Of a stretch of 64,000 nt of DNA, positions 8,822 to 16,937 are shown one piece after another (within the stretch, counting starts at the first letter, position 1; every line of letters starts with the position of its first letter). The position numbers and the translations under genes are program-made. Source of the stretch: Pedobacter planticolens (GTDB taxonomy: Bacteria; Bacteroidota; Bacteroidia; Sphingobacteriales; Sphingobacteriaceae); contig NZ_WNXD01000002.1 in the NCBI RefSeq assembly GCF_014172375.1, forward strand, positions 186,001 to 250,000, in the 5' to 3' direction. The notes below the pieces were generated by a model. That model saw only the letters and a list, made by a program, of their open reading frames with translations. It was not told the origin of the DNA and made no database searches.

Positions 8822-10861
8822 CTATATCCTATAGGCTCCGAGTTCTCGAAGGTCTTTACGTACCTTGTGTATTCTTTCCAGGCTCTCAGGTCCTCTTTCT
8901 GCCGAGAAGCCTCCATCTGGTCCCTCATTGACAATGGGGTTTCGGAAAGCATTGACAATTGGCATAGCACCAATTTTCATTATATTCATTATGCATTCCT
9001 TTGCGCTGGCGGTAACATTCAAAACCTCAAAAACACTTTCCAGCTTCTCTTTTGAAAAGCAAAAACTGCCCAAGGGAAAAACCTGGAGATAAATTTTCTC
9101 TCCTGTTATTGACGGCTTACTTTGACGGTCCTCCATATCCATCTTTTCGATTTCATTCTGTAAAATGACACCTTGTTGTTCTTTCTCTTTTACCTTGGAA
9201 ATAGTTGATGTTACAAATGCAGTAAAGAGCTCATGCGAGGTTCCTCCGTTCCTAAGATAAGTGACTTTAGATTCAAGTCCATGCCACTCATTATCCTTTA
9301 TTCGATTTTCCATGTCCTTCAGCACAGATTCTGCCAGTTCCAAATCACCAACGAAATGCAACAGCTCATACTGTTGGGATAGCGCAGCAATCATATTATC
9401 GGAAACCCCAATCTGTTCATACATCAGTGCGATGTGTCCCGCGCATGCCGCTTGATCCCTGAGCAGTTCCTTTTCTTCTTCTGATAAGTGGGAAGTAATA
9501 GTCAAGGTAGCCCTATCCATCCCCATAACGATATCTGCGTAGAATGTCTTGATATATAAAATCTTAATCCCGTTCAGGCATATCGCATGATAGGTAAACT
9601 GGTTTCCTCCCTTTTGTGCTTTCGCTTTCAATTCCGTGAAATGTTGGTTGTATTGGCTGACCTCTTCGTCCCTTAGCCTAGACGCTTTTGGAGAGAGAGA
9701 GTAGGTCCCCATGGAATCCCTTAATTTTATAAGATAATCCAACAACTGATCATTCAGGCGATGACCTTCAACACTCAGGACATAGCTTTCCGCAATCATA
9801 CTTATGCTTGGACTACAGTGCGGTGAAGCCAAAACAGAATTGACTTCTTCATGAAACCGTAATAATTTTTCTGAATTCCTATCTGAACTTATATACCAAG
9901 TCTTGAACGCTTTTTGCAACCTAAGAAACAGACCCAAATATTCCGAATCCATCAATGCTTCCATATAACCTTCACTTTGCTCAGCATCGATCATTCCCAG
10001 GTTAAGCTTTGATTGCGCCCTGTGATATAACAGCATATTCCTCACTTCTGGATCAAGTGCCTCTACATACCTGTCCGCTAGCTTATAATGGCGAAGTGCA
10101 TCGTAATGTAATCCTTTGTAGTGGGCGGCGGTTCCGCATATAAAATGAAATGTAGGGGACGTGATTTCCTGAGGGTAGCAACGCTTTTCAATATCCAAAA
10201 TTTCAGAAAAGCGGCCATCATTCAGCAAACGGAATCCGAAGTTCTCCAGAAATTTTATGTTTTCGATTGGGCTATAGACATGCTGGTTTTTTTGGATAAC
10301 AACTGGTTCGGTGAGCTCTTTGCCATCCTCGGAAAGCTTCAGTGCTTTGTTGATCGCTCGCCTAAGATAGCCATGGCTGAGGATTTCGGTGCGAATGCCT
10401 CCTATGACATCCCCATTCAGCAGATTCTTGAATTTGATGGTAAAACTCTGGGGATAGTGAGCGTTCGGGTATTTTTCCCTTAGTCTGTCGTCAACCTCTT
10501 TGGCACGTTCGTAATAAAATATATCCTCATCGGCATGGTACAAAACATAAAAGGCAGGTAGACCGTCATTGAGGAGATAGTTTATATTTACTACAGGTAT
10601 CGATAAAGAAATGCTTCCATCTATATTCTTTGACAAAGAGTTCGTCGCTTTAAGCTGTACCGGAAACCTGAGGTTGGTATGATTGCCGTTCAGTTTAACT
10701 TCGATAAAAAAGTCAATTCCCCTGTCATATTGCAGTTCGTCACGGATCTCAAAATCTTCAACCTCGAACATCGCACGCAACTTGTTCCGGGAAACTGTTT
10801 CCAGGTTGGCATTGGCATCCGACTTTGGCAGTGGTTGATTATCGAATTCTTCTCTGGTCAT
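8822..10861 (-). CDS. DUF4365 nuclease-like protein with helical repeats
   Basis: 679 residues. Residues about 18-170 match DUF4365, a PD-(D/E)xK-like restriction endonuclease fold: D46, GID at 48-50, and VQLKAT with Q69/K71. The remainder is all-alpha, with repeated helix pairs resembling TPR/SEL1-type repeats (FICGTAAHYKGLHYDALRHY). This resembles single-protein defence candidates in which a nuclease is joined to a helical sensor platform. No partner gene is adjacent; it is convergent with the ATPase gene. Nuclease activity is inferred from motif; substrate unknown. Confidence 0.7.
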   Translation of the reverse strand: MTREEFDNQPLPKSDANANLETVSRNKLRAMFEVEDFEIRDELQYDRGIDFFIEVKLNGNHTNLRFPVQLKATNSLSKNIDGSISLSIPVVNINYLLNDGLPAFYVLYHADEDIFYYERAKEVDDRLREKYPNAHYPQSFTIKFKNLLNGDVIGGIRTEILSHGYLRRAINKALKLSEDGKELTEPVVIQKNQHVYSPIENIKFLENFGFRLLNDGRFSEILDIEKRCYPQEITSPTFHFICGTAAHYKGLHYDALRHYKLADRYVEALDPEVRNMLLYHRAQSKLNLGMIDAEQSEGYMEALMDSEYLGLFLRLQKAFKTWYISSDRNSEKLLRFHEEVNSVLASPHCSPSISMIAESYVLSVEGHRLNDQLLDYLIKLRDSMGTYSLSPKASRLRDEEVSQYNQHFTELKAKAQKGGNQFTYHAICLNGIKILYIKTFYADIVMGMDRATLTITSHLSEEEKELLRDQAACAGHIALMYEQIGVSDNMIAALSQQYELLHFVGDLELAESVLKDMENRIKDNEWHGLESKVTYLRNGGTSHELFTAFVTSTISKVKEKEQQGVILQNEIEKMDMEDRQSKPSITGEKIYLQVFPLGSFCFSKEKLESVFEVLNVTASAKECIMNIMKIGAMPIVNAFRNPIVNEGPDGGFSAERGPESLERIHKVRKDLRELGAYRI

Positions 10862-11025
10862 TAATTTATCTGGCTCTACGAAGATATCGAATAAATTTAA
10901 AAGATACGTTTGCTAGCAGTACAAAGCTTAAATGGTTGAATTTCTAACCAGCACTTATCAGGCACTTGGAAAAATTTTAAAAAATGGACTGAACCATCTT
11001 CCTGTAATTAAATTTCCAGCCTATT

Positions 11026-11820
11026 TCAGATTGGAATTGGCGTAGAGCGAAAATCCGAAAGGTTCAAAAAGAAACCTCTAGATTCTAGAACGCCTAATCT
11101 GAACATCGACCAAAGGAGCGATGCGCCCATGTTGGAAAGCACCGAATTGATGAACAAGTCCTGTCTGTTTAGTGCCTGTGCAAGTGAACAGCTAGGTTCC
11201 TCTATGTCAGATACACCCTCAAGGATATTAGGAAAGGTTTCAAAAATATCGGCTAGACTAGCTACCGTTTTGAACTTTTCCGATTCGGGCTGTTTGATTT
11301 CCCCGATGGTAGAAAGCAGTACCTGCCCCGAATCCCTGCCATTTCCCAAATCAAGCCAATACAGTGGTCTGTCCCTGTGGTTCTTCAAACGCTCCTGTGG
11401 AACTAGGATTTCTGCAATGCATTTTCTAGATTCTACGGTATCTACACAGGAAATAGTGATGTTAGCCAAATAGCTGTCGGTTTTCGATGCCACCTTTTCA
11501 AACCGTTCATCCACCGCTTTCCATTTTGAGCCGAAAAACCTGTTGGTGCGGTTGATCAGGGCGACCGCCTTGTTCAGACCAAGTTCACTTTCGGCAAACA
11601 GTTGCCTGCCCAAATTGGATGGTTCGATTACGTCATGGTCGAACAGGGTTACCTCAAAACCGCAATGGTTCATTTCCCGAAGTGCAAAGTTCATCCTTGC
11701 AAGTGCGGTAAGGAAAGTACTGCCCGTACCACCTGCACCAATGAGATTGATGGAAATGGGATTGGTCGGGTTCAGCAAATAGGATGGCACGATATGTACA
11801 CGCTCTTTCTGCTTTTTCAT
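11026..11820 (-). CDS. PRTRC system ThiF family protein
   Basis: 264 residues with a Rossmann E1-like fold: GAGGTGSTF nucleotide-binding loop at residues about 28-36, FDHDVIEPSNLGRQ (the ThiF/E1 adenylation motif with D and R), and a CVDTVESRK segment. This matches the ThiF-type member of the PRTRC (ParB-related, ThiF-related cassette) system. No obvious catalytic cysteine pair for zinc is present. The start overlaps the end of the protein B gene by 4 bp (ATGA), so the two are translationally coupled. Last gene of the operon. Confidence 0.88.
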   Translation of the reverse strand: MKKQKERVHIVPSYLLNPTNPISINLIGAGGTGSTFLTALARMNFALREMNHCGFEVTLFDHDVIEPSNLGRQLFAESELGLNKAVALINRTNRFFGSKWKAVDERFEKVASKTDSYLANITISCVDTVESRKCIAEILVPQERLKNHRDRPLYWLDLGNGRDSGQVLLSTIGEIKQPESEKFKTVASLADIFETFPNILEGVSDIEEPSCSLAQALNRQDLFINSVLSNMGASLLWSMFRLGVLESRGFFLNLSDFRSTPIPI

Positions 11821-12539
11821 TTCAGTAGTGTTTTAAGTGAAATCTTGGATTTAACAAGTTTGGCTAAGGGAAAAGCAGTCTGGTTTTCCATCTGCCTTTT
11901 CCATAGTGCGACGGTTTTTTCACCATCTACCGCACCGCTGTTCAGCGTGTGGCTAAAGGTGCTGTTGAAGTAGAATTTCTCCCAAAGGGACATGAACTCT
12001 ATTAGCGAACATCCATTGGGAATCTGTTTTTTCACGTTCCCCATACAGACCGCTCCACTTTCATATACATTGAAAAATGGGGCATGGAAAAGCTGTTCGG
12101 ATTCGATTGGACGGTCATCGGTTTTCATTGCAAAAACCTGCAAAGAGTGCTTGCCCGCTTTCCAAAGCATGGGCGGTATCTGTGCCATCCCATCAGCTAT
12201 CCCCAAATCTGCTTTGAAGAACAGGTTGACTTGTTTGGAAGGTGTATGCCATACTGCAAAGCCATCCTTTTCGCTGTTGAGGTAGAGCAGGTTTTGGGGA
12301 AACATTCCGTTTCCCCTTAGATAGGTAGCTTTGAGTTCCTCGCTATTGTCGAGCGCATCTGCCAATTGTTGGCTTTCGTCAACTGAAAGCGGATGGGCAT
12401 TGATTGCCCGTCCACTCAAACCGATATCATAGCTTTCGATATAGTATTCCTCTTTTTTGCCCCGATAAAAGAGCAACGCCTTAAATGGCTTATAGCCATC
12501 GGCAATGATTTCTGTTAGGTCATTCATGGGATAAATCAA
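11817..12539 (-). CDS. PRTRC system protein B
   Basis: 240 residues; its place between the ThiF member and proteins C/E, its size, and the text YYIESYDIGLSGRAINAHPLS plus the C-terminal WEKFYFNSTFSHTLN region identify it as PRTRC protein B. The function within the cassette is unknown. The 5' end overlaps the upstream gene by 20 bp; an internal ATG at 12527 would shorten the overlap to 8 bp. Confidence 0.8.
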   Translation of the reverse strand: MIYPMNDLTEIIADGYKPFKALLFYRGKKEEYYIESYDIGLSGRAINAHPLSVDESQQLADALDNSEELKATYLRGNGMFPQNLLYLNSEKDGFAVWHTPSKQVNLFFKADLGIADGMAQIPPMLWKAGKHSLQVFAMKTDDRPIESEQLFHAPFFNVYESGAVCMGNVKKQIPNGCSLIEFMSLWEKFYFNSTFSHTLNSGAVDGEKTVALWKRQMENQTAFPLAKLVKSKISLKTLLK

Positions 12540-13620
12540 TTATGTTATCGGAAAGTTCATGGAGCAGGGCGAATAGCCTTGTTTCAAAATCATGGTCATG
12601 GGTATCTTTGGATTGTGGGACATCAAAATATTGGAGCGTGGTCGGTTCGTCTATCAGACAGCATTCGTTCAGTTCGGCGTTGATGCAGTCCATGAACTGG
12701 TCATGTACCATTTCATTGAAGTCCCAAAAAAAGTGCATGTACTGCTCCACCCGAATGGTCGCCTCGTCCCCGTCATTCCCAAATGGGGGAAATATGTTTC
12801 CGCCTATGCCACGAGCAGGGTATTGCTGATAAAGGGCAAAGATTTCCCTTGCGGTCTCTTCAAACTCCCATTCTGCTGTTGTATTTGCGCTAAAACATTC
12901 CATCCGATGGGCGAACAGTTCAAAGTTTTCCCTTTGCGCCATCATCATCAGCGAAACCTTTCCCCTTTCCCATAGTTCAGAGAAGAAAACATCATGTGCT
13001 ACCTTGTCCTCTTGCTGATAATCCTCATCGTTGTCCCACCAATCTTCTAGCATGGCATAGGTGTAGCCGAGATAGGATTCTTCCCCTGCAAAATGTTCAA
13101 TCCCGACCACTTGGAAAAGGTAAGCGTAAACGGACAGCAATAATTCGCCCACGATTTGGCTTTCTTTTTTTTCAATCAGCCTAAGCATCGGTGCAACGGG
13201 AAGATAAAACAGCACACTCCCCGATGGACAGGTCTTTACCGTAGCGATCCTTGCAGGGAAATTTGAATCCTGCAAAAGTCGGATATCCAAATCCCCATCT
13301 GCTATCTTCAACCGTTCCCTTAAAATATCCATCCCCACAGCTAGGTTAAAGGGATAAGGCATTGGGCTTAATGGGAATTCCTCCCACCCGTACAGCTTGC
13401 ACAGGTTTTTTGCCGAGCAGTAAAACCCCTTTTCGATTTCTTTTTGATAGAATAGTTCATCATGGAAATCCGACAGCAGGGGTGCAAATTCCTGTTTCAG
13501 AAAAGCATGTCTATCAAATCTCTTGGTGCGCTTCTGCTTTTGTGGGATTGCAAATCTGCCTGTTCTAACGGTGTGCTGAGTCTTTCCGCCATACGCCCTA
13601 ACTGTTGGTGCAAGTGCCAT
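12520..13620 (-). CDS. PRTRC-cassette associated hypothetical protein
   Basis: The frame stays open to 13752, but ATG 13620 (MALAPTVRAYGGK) is preferred because the longer version would run into the protein C gene. The result is 366 residues, acidic towards the C-terminus, without membrane segments. I do not recognise a named domain. It is always expected between protein C and protein B in the Bacteroidota version of the PRTRC cassette, which is the only evidence for its role. Confidence 0.65.
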   Translation of the reverse strand: MALAPTVRAYGGKTQHTVRTGRFAIPQKQKRTKRFDRHAFLKQEFAPLLSDFHDELFYQKEIEKGFYCSAKNLCKLYGWEEFPLSPMPYPFNLAVGMDILRERLKIADGDLDIRLLQDSNFPARIATVKTCPSGSVLFYLPVAPMLRLIEKKESQIVGELLLSVYAYLFQVVGIEHFAGEESYLGYTYAMLEDWWDNDEDYQQEDKVAHDVFFSELWERGKVSLMMMAQRENFELFAHRMECFSANTTAEWEFEETAREIFALYQQYPARGIGGNIFPPFGNDGDEATIRVEQYMHFFWDFNEMVHDQFMDCINAELNECCLIDEPTTLQYFDVPQSKDTHDHDFETRLFALLHELSDNIIDLSHE

Positions 13621-13672
13621 ATCTTTGTATAGTTTTTGATTGCTACTATTTTTGCTTTCTTGGTTTTCATGT

Positions 13673-13891
13673 TCAGCCTTTCGTTCCAAGCGTAGTGATG
13701 AAACGGTACTGCACCTCGTCCCTTTTGATTTCGGGACCCTCGATGTTCGCATTGGTGAGTATCGGGTAGGACCCTGAATAGAAGTGCTTCACTTCTTCGG
13801 GCGAGAACTCTCTGCGGGGGTCGTCCAATCTGATTTCCCTGCGGTTCACCTCAAAGATGAACACCCGTTTTAAAATTTCTGTAATCAGCAT
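13673..13891 (-). CDS. PRTRC system protein C
   Basis: 72 residues (MLITEILKRVFIF, FSPEEVKHFYSGSYPILTNA), a good full-length match to the short PRTRC protein C. It starts 11 bp after the stop of protein E and lies in the same operon. The family pattern is that of a Mub-B2-like/E2-like companion of the ThiF protein, but the biochemical role is unproven. Confidence 0.88.
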   Translation of the reverse strand: MLITEILKRVFIFEVNRREIRLDDPRREFSPEEVKHFYSGSYPILTNANIEGPEIKRDEVQYRFITTLGTKG

Positions 13892-13902
13892 GAGACTTAA
13901 GT

Positions 13903-14442
13903 TTAGGTAGTGAACAATGACATTTTCTCTTTCTGCGCTTTGCGCTCCTCCAGCTTTGTACGCAGTCCATCGAGTTCTTCGCCCTTTTCGGGAAAATCTT
14001 CACTCGATGGCAATACCGCCAACGCTTCTTCGTATTTCATCTGCCCGTTGAGCGTTTTTGCCTTTTCGATTAGACCGTCATAACGCTTTTTGCGCTCTGC
14101 CTTATCTTCTATCTTTGCAGTTGGCGAACCATTTTCAGCAGGTTTCTTTTCCGTTTTTGGCTTGATTTCGTTCTTGGCTTTTTCGATGCTCAAGAGATGG
14201 GCATCAACACTAGCAAAAAGTTCTGCGGTACTTTGAACGGGCGCAGAAATCGCCCCAAAAAACCCCTCGTCAAGTTCCTTTGCCGTACCGTTAAAGACAA
14301 TCGGTGCGAGTGCCTTGCCATCTGCTTCCTTTTCCAGCAGTACCGAAACAAGCATGATTTCATCTTGCACAAAGGCAATGTTTATTTTCCAAGCACCCGC
14401 CTTTGGCAACTGCTTGATTTGGCTAAAAAAATTTGTTTCCAT
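13903..14442 (-). CDS. PRTRC system protein E
   Basis: 179 residues. N-terminus METNFFSQIKQLPKAGAWKINI and the LVSVLLEKEADGKALAPIVFNGTAKELDEGFF block are characteristic of PRTRC protein E; the C-terminal half is a charged, Lys/Glu-rich coil. In operon with protein C (11 bp gap). Confidence 0.85.
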   Translation of the reverse strand: METNFFSQIKQLPKAGAWKINIAFVQDEIMLVSVLLEKEADGKALAPIVFNGTAKELDEGFFGAISAPVQSTAELFASVDAHLLSIEKAKNEIKPKTEKKPAENGSPTAKIEDKAERKKRYDGLIEKAKTLNGQMKYEEALAVLPSSEDFPEKGEELDGLRTKLEERKAQKEKMSLFTT

Positions 14443-14460
14443 GTTTTGTTTTTTGAATGG

Positions 14461-14616
14461 TTAGTTGGGCAAATCGGTATTGAACTCTTTGACGAGTTCC
14501 CAATGCGGATAAAAACCGCTAGTAAACCCTGCACGTAAAAGGCGCAGGATTTCTTCCAAGAGGAACTCCATTTCCTCTTGGGTATCGGTCGAATCGTATA
14601 TACAGATAGTTACCAT
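14461..14616 (-). CDS. Small PRTRC-operon protein (51 aa)
   Basis: An ATG at 14616 opens a 51-codon frame (MVTICIYDSTDTQEEMEFLL... ending NTDLPN) that fills the gap between the 153-residue protein and PRTRC E, leaving 10 bp and 18 bp on either side. The tight fit and acidic amphipathic helix support a real gene. Function unknown. Confidence 0.6.
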   Translation of the reverse strand: MVTICIYDSTDTQEEMEFLLEEILRLLRAGFTSGFYPHWELVKEFNTDLPN

Positions 14617-14626
14617 AACCTATTTG

Positions 14627-15088
14627 TTAATCCTCCATGTTGATTAGTTCCTCGACATCAATTTCGATTTCCGAAAGGAAATACTTTGCAGAGTCCGACA
14701 AACTGCCAAGCGAAAGGGGATGCTCTGAAAGCACAGCCTTGAGTTTCTCTACATCTTCATCCTTGTACAGATAGGTAGAACCCATAAAGTTTCCGTACAC
14801 ATCAAAACCTGCATCGTTCTGCAAATCAAATCCCGAAATTTCCTCGATTTCATTTCTTGCAATCTGCAGGATGGAATCCATCACCACATAACAGGGGTCG
14901 ATGTTCGCTATCTTGGTTTCGCAGGATTCGCTAAACTGCTCTACCTGCTCAAATGCCCAGTCCCCATCATGCCCCGATGCAATCGCATCAGCTACCGCTT
15001 TTTGGATATCCAAGTAACCGTAAGGGCAGAACTGCGACTTAAAGTTTTCGATTTCGTTTTTGAGATAATCCTTATCTATGCTTTCCAT
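14627..15088 (-). CDS. Hypothetical protein in the PRTRC operon
   Basis: 153 residues, strongly acidic, no recognised domain. It lies 14 bp after ssb and 10 bp before the 51-residue gene, so it belongs to the same transcript. Acidic, soluble, probably helical; no function can be assigned. Confidence 0.65.
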   Translation of the reverse strand: MESIDKDYLKNEIENFKSQFCPYGYLDIQKAVADAIASGHDGDWAFEQVEQFSESCETKIANIDPCYVVMDSILQIARNEIEEISGFDLQNDAGFDVYGNFMGSTYLYKDEDVEKLKAVLSEHPLSLGSLSDSAKYFLSEIEIDVEELINMED

Positions 15089-15102
15089 GTCATCCCCCTA
15101 TT

Positions 15103-15486
15103 TTAAAATGGCAAATCGTCCTCTTTGTCTGCTGTTGCCACCTGTAAAACTGCGGTCGAGCCTTCCGCTTTTTCCGCTTTGGGCGTACCGCCAAACAATT
15201 TGATTTCCGAAACATGGCAGGTCAAAGCACCTTTTGCTTCCCCGTCCTTTGCGATGTAGGCACGAACGCCAACACGCCCGAACACTTGCACTATACCCCC
15301 TTTTTTAAGGTATTCGGCAATACACTCGTTTCTGAAATACGAGCATTCAAAATAGTTCGTAATCTCCCTGCGTTCCTCTCCCATTCGGTAGCTGTCATTG
15401 ACCGCAACGGTAAAGCGAACCACCTTTTTGTCTGTTTTGACCGTTGCAACCTCTGCATCAGCGGTCAATCTTCCTGTAATTTCCAT
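15103..15486 (-). CDS. ssb: Single-stranded DNA-binding protein
   Basis: 127 residues from ATG 15486 (MEITGRLTADAEV); the upstream in-frame extension to 15543 is basic, unlike SSB, and is rejected. OB-fold pattern: VVRFTVAVND, FECSYFRNE, GGIVQVFGRV. The C-terminus ends in the acidic tip EDDLPF used by SSBs to recruit replication proteins. It is shorter than chromosomal SSB, as usual for mobile elements. First gene of the PRTRC operon, so probably supports replication or transfer of the element. Confidence 0.9.
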   Translation of the reverse strand: MEITGRLTADAEVATVKTDKKVVRFTVAVNDSYRMGEERREITNYFECSYFRNECIAEYLKKGGIVQVFGRVGVRAYIAKDGEAKGALTCHVSEIKLFGGTPKAEKAEGSTAVLQVATADKEDDLPF

Positions 15487-15590
15487 AACTGGTTTTTTAA
15501 GTAAAAAATTTGAACTGTTGCTCCTTTTCGACCGTCCTCTCAAGAGATTTTTTCAAAAGAAAAAACGGAAAAAAAGAAAGCAAAGAAGAC

Positions 15591-15681
15591 CGTGACCTCG
15601 AGAGCGCAGCGGAGCACTATAAGTCCCGAAGGGTGGACAGCGAAGCTGGCCATTATGCGTGCGCAGCCAGCGGAGGTCACG
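15591..15681. ncRNA. GC-rich multi-stem structured element
   Basis: CGTGACCTC (15591-15599) pairs perfectly with GAGGTCACG (15673-15681), enclosing about 73 bases with further hairpins: CCC-GAA-GGG and CAGC-GAA-GCTG, both with GAA triloops. It lies in the 245-300-bp gap between ssb and the RadC-like gene and is far more GC-rich than its surroundings. No reading frame there is convincing. It could be a small structured RNA, an oriT/ssDNA origin or a leader of the ssb operon. Strand cannot be decided. Confidence 0.5.
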
Positions 15682-15788
15682 AAATTCGCCGCCTTTTTGT
15701 CCGTTTCGTTGAAAAAGACATTTGCCAAAACCATCAATTAAAACCACTTAAAAAATAGCTTGATCAACAATAAGGGCGATAAAATAAA

Positions 15789-16385
15789 TTAAGGATCGGA
15801 AGGTGGAGGAAGCAGTTTGAGCTTGGCGGTATCTGAAAAAAGTCGTACCGCAATCTCAATGGCAGAAAGTATCGCACTGCATTTAGCAAGGCCCATCCCC
15901 GTAAACCGACCAAGCCGTTTATAACTTGCCCCGGCCAGACCTTTAAGTCCGCCAAAAGCATGGAGCATCCTGGCGGCCAAGGCTACCGCCGTTTCCTTAG
16001 GCGTACCGGAACCGATGAGTATCGCAACCAGTTCCGCGTCAGAAAGTGCAGACGGCCCATGGGCCAGCATCCTTTTCCGTGGCCGCATATCAGGTTCCCA
16101 AGATGGGATGCCTTTTTCACGCTTGACCTCAAATGGTGCTTCCTTGGGCACAAAAAATTTCAGGTGTCCTGCATGATGGCAGAGCGAGGAAAGTGCCTGA
16201 ACAACCATGGGCAGGTCCCGCTCAAAGAACACGACACGGTTTCTGGCATATGTCCCATCCGGTTGCTTCTCGCTACAGGTGATCTGCATAAATCGGTGGC
16301 CGAGCGGCCCCTGCTTATAATCAAAAAAATAGTGGCGCATCGGCCCCGAGGGAAATTCCTCGCTGTACATGATATTGCTTTTCAT
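15789..16385 (-). CDS. PUR-alpha-like (DUF3276) and RadC N-terminal domain fusion
   Basis: 198 residues. Residues 1-75 (YFFDYKQGPLGHRFMQITCS, NRVVFFERDLPMVVQAL) look like DUF3276, a PUR-alpha-type ssDNA/RNA-binding module of Bacteroidota. Residues about 105-185 match the helix-hairpin-helix N-terminal part of RadC/UPF0758 (LSDAELVAILIGSGT, GLAKCSAILSAIEIA). The C-terminal JAB/MPN metalloprotease-like domain of RadC is absent and the protein stops normally, so it is a natural fusion or shortened form. Nucleic-acid binding is likely. Upstream of the PRTRC operon and divergent from the zinc-finger gene. Confidence 0.7.
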   Translation of the reverse strand: MKSNIMYSEEFPSGPMRHYFFDYKQGPLGHRFMQITCSEKQPDGTYARNRVVFFERDLPMVVQALSSLCHHAGHLKFFVPKEAPFEVKREKGIPSWEPDMRPRKRMLAHGPSALSDAELVAILIGSGTPKETAVALAARMLHAFGGLKGLAGASYKRLGRFTGMGLAKCSAILSAIEIAVRLFSDTAKLKLLPPPSDP

Positions 16386-16511
16386 AACTATCAGAATTGG
16401 TGAACCCCAAAGTTCAGCAGGTCCAGACCCGATAGCCGTATCACAAACAAAATAACCGATCTAACCGTTTATAAATCGGATAATCCATTGACAGCTAACA
16501 AAGTTAAGGAC

Positions 16512-16910
16512 ATGGCATCACTCTTGTCACCCCAGCACCGCGACTGTGCATTCTGCGGAAAAGAACTTTTCGGTAGGGCCGATAAAGCCTATTGCAATGA
16601 TACCTGCCGTAATAACGGCAATAGGGAACGTCGAAAAAAACTGGCATGGTACGAACCGATATTCATTAGACAAATTAATAACATATTGAAACGTAATTAC
16701 AAGATTTTGACCCAACAAGGAATCGATGAACATGGCCCAAAAACAGTCAGCCGATATAAGCTACTGGACGAAGGATTTAACTTCCATTACTTTACCAGCA
16801 ACCTATCTACCAGGGCGGGAGAATATCGGTTTATTTACGATTATGGTTGGCGTGAGCTTCCAGAGGAAAAAGTTATGATTGTAACCAACCCTAAACAGGT
16901 AGAAATTTAG
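16512..16910 (+). CDS. Zinc-ribbon hypothetical protein
   Basis: 132 residues from ATG 16512 (an upstream TTG at 16488 is in frame but less likely). A four-cysteine zinc ribbon lies near the N-terminus: CAFCGKELFG and CNDTC. The ribbon resembles those of DUF2116-type proteins, followed by a basic helix (RERRKK). The C-terminal part (RFIYDYGWRELP) is beta-rich and unrecognised. Possible nucleic-acid binding protein; convergent with the large nuclease-like gene. Confidence 0.65.
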   Translation: MASLLSPQHRDCAFCGKELFGRADKAYCNDTCRNNGNRERRKKLAWYEPIFIRQINNILKRNYKILTQQGIDEHGPKTVSRYKLLDEGFNFHYFTSNLSTRAGEYRFIYDYGWRELPEEKVMIVTNPKQVEI

Positions 16911-16937
16911 CTAAAATTAGGTTCAGGGACCACTTAG

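Noticed and set aside
13621-13752. Longer start for the PRTRC-associated protein
   Set aside because: It would overlap the PRTRC C coding region by about 80 bp; ATG 13620 fits better.
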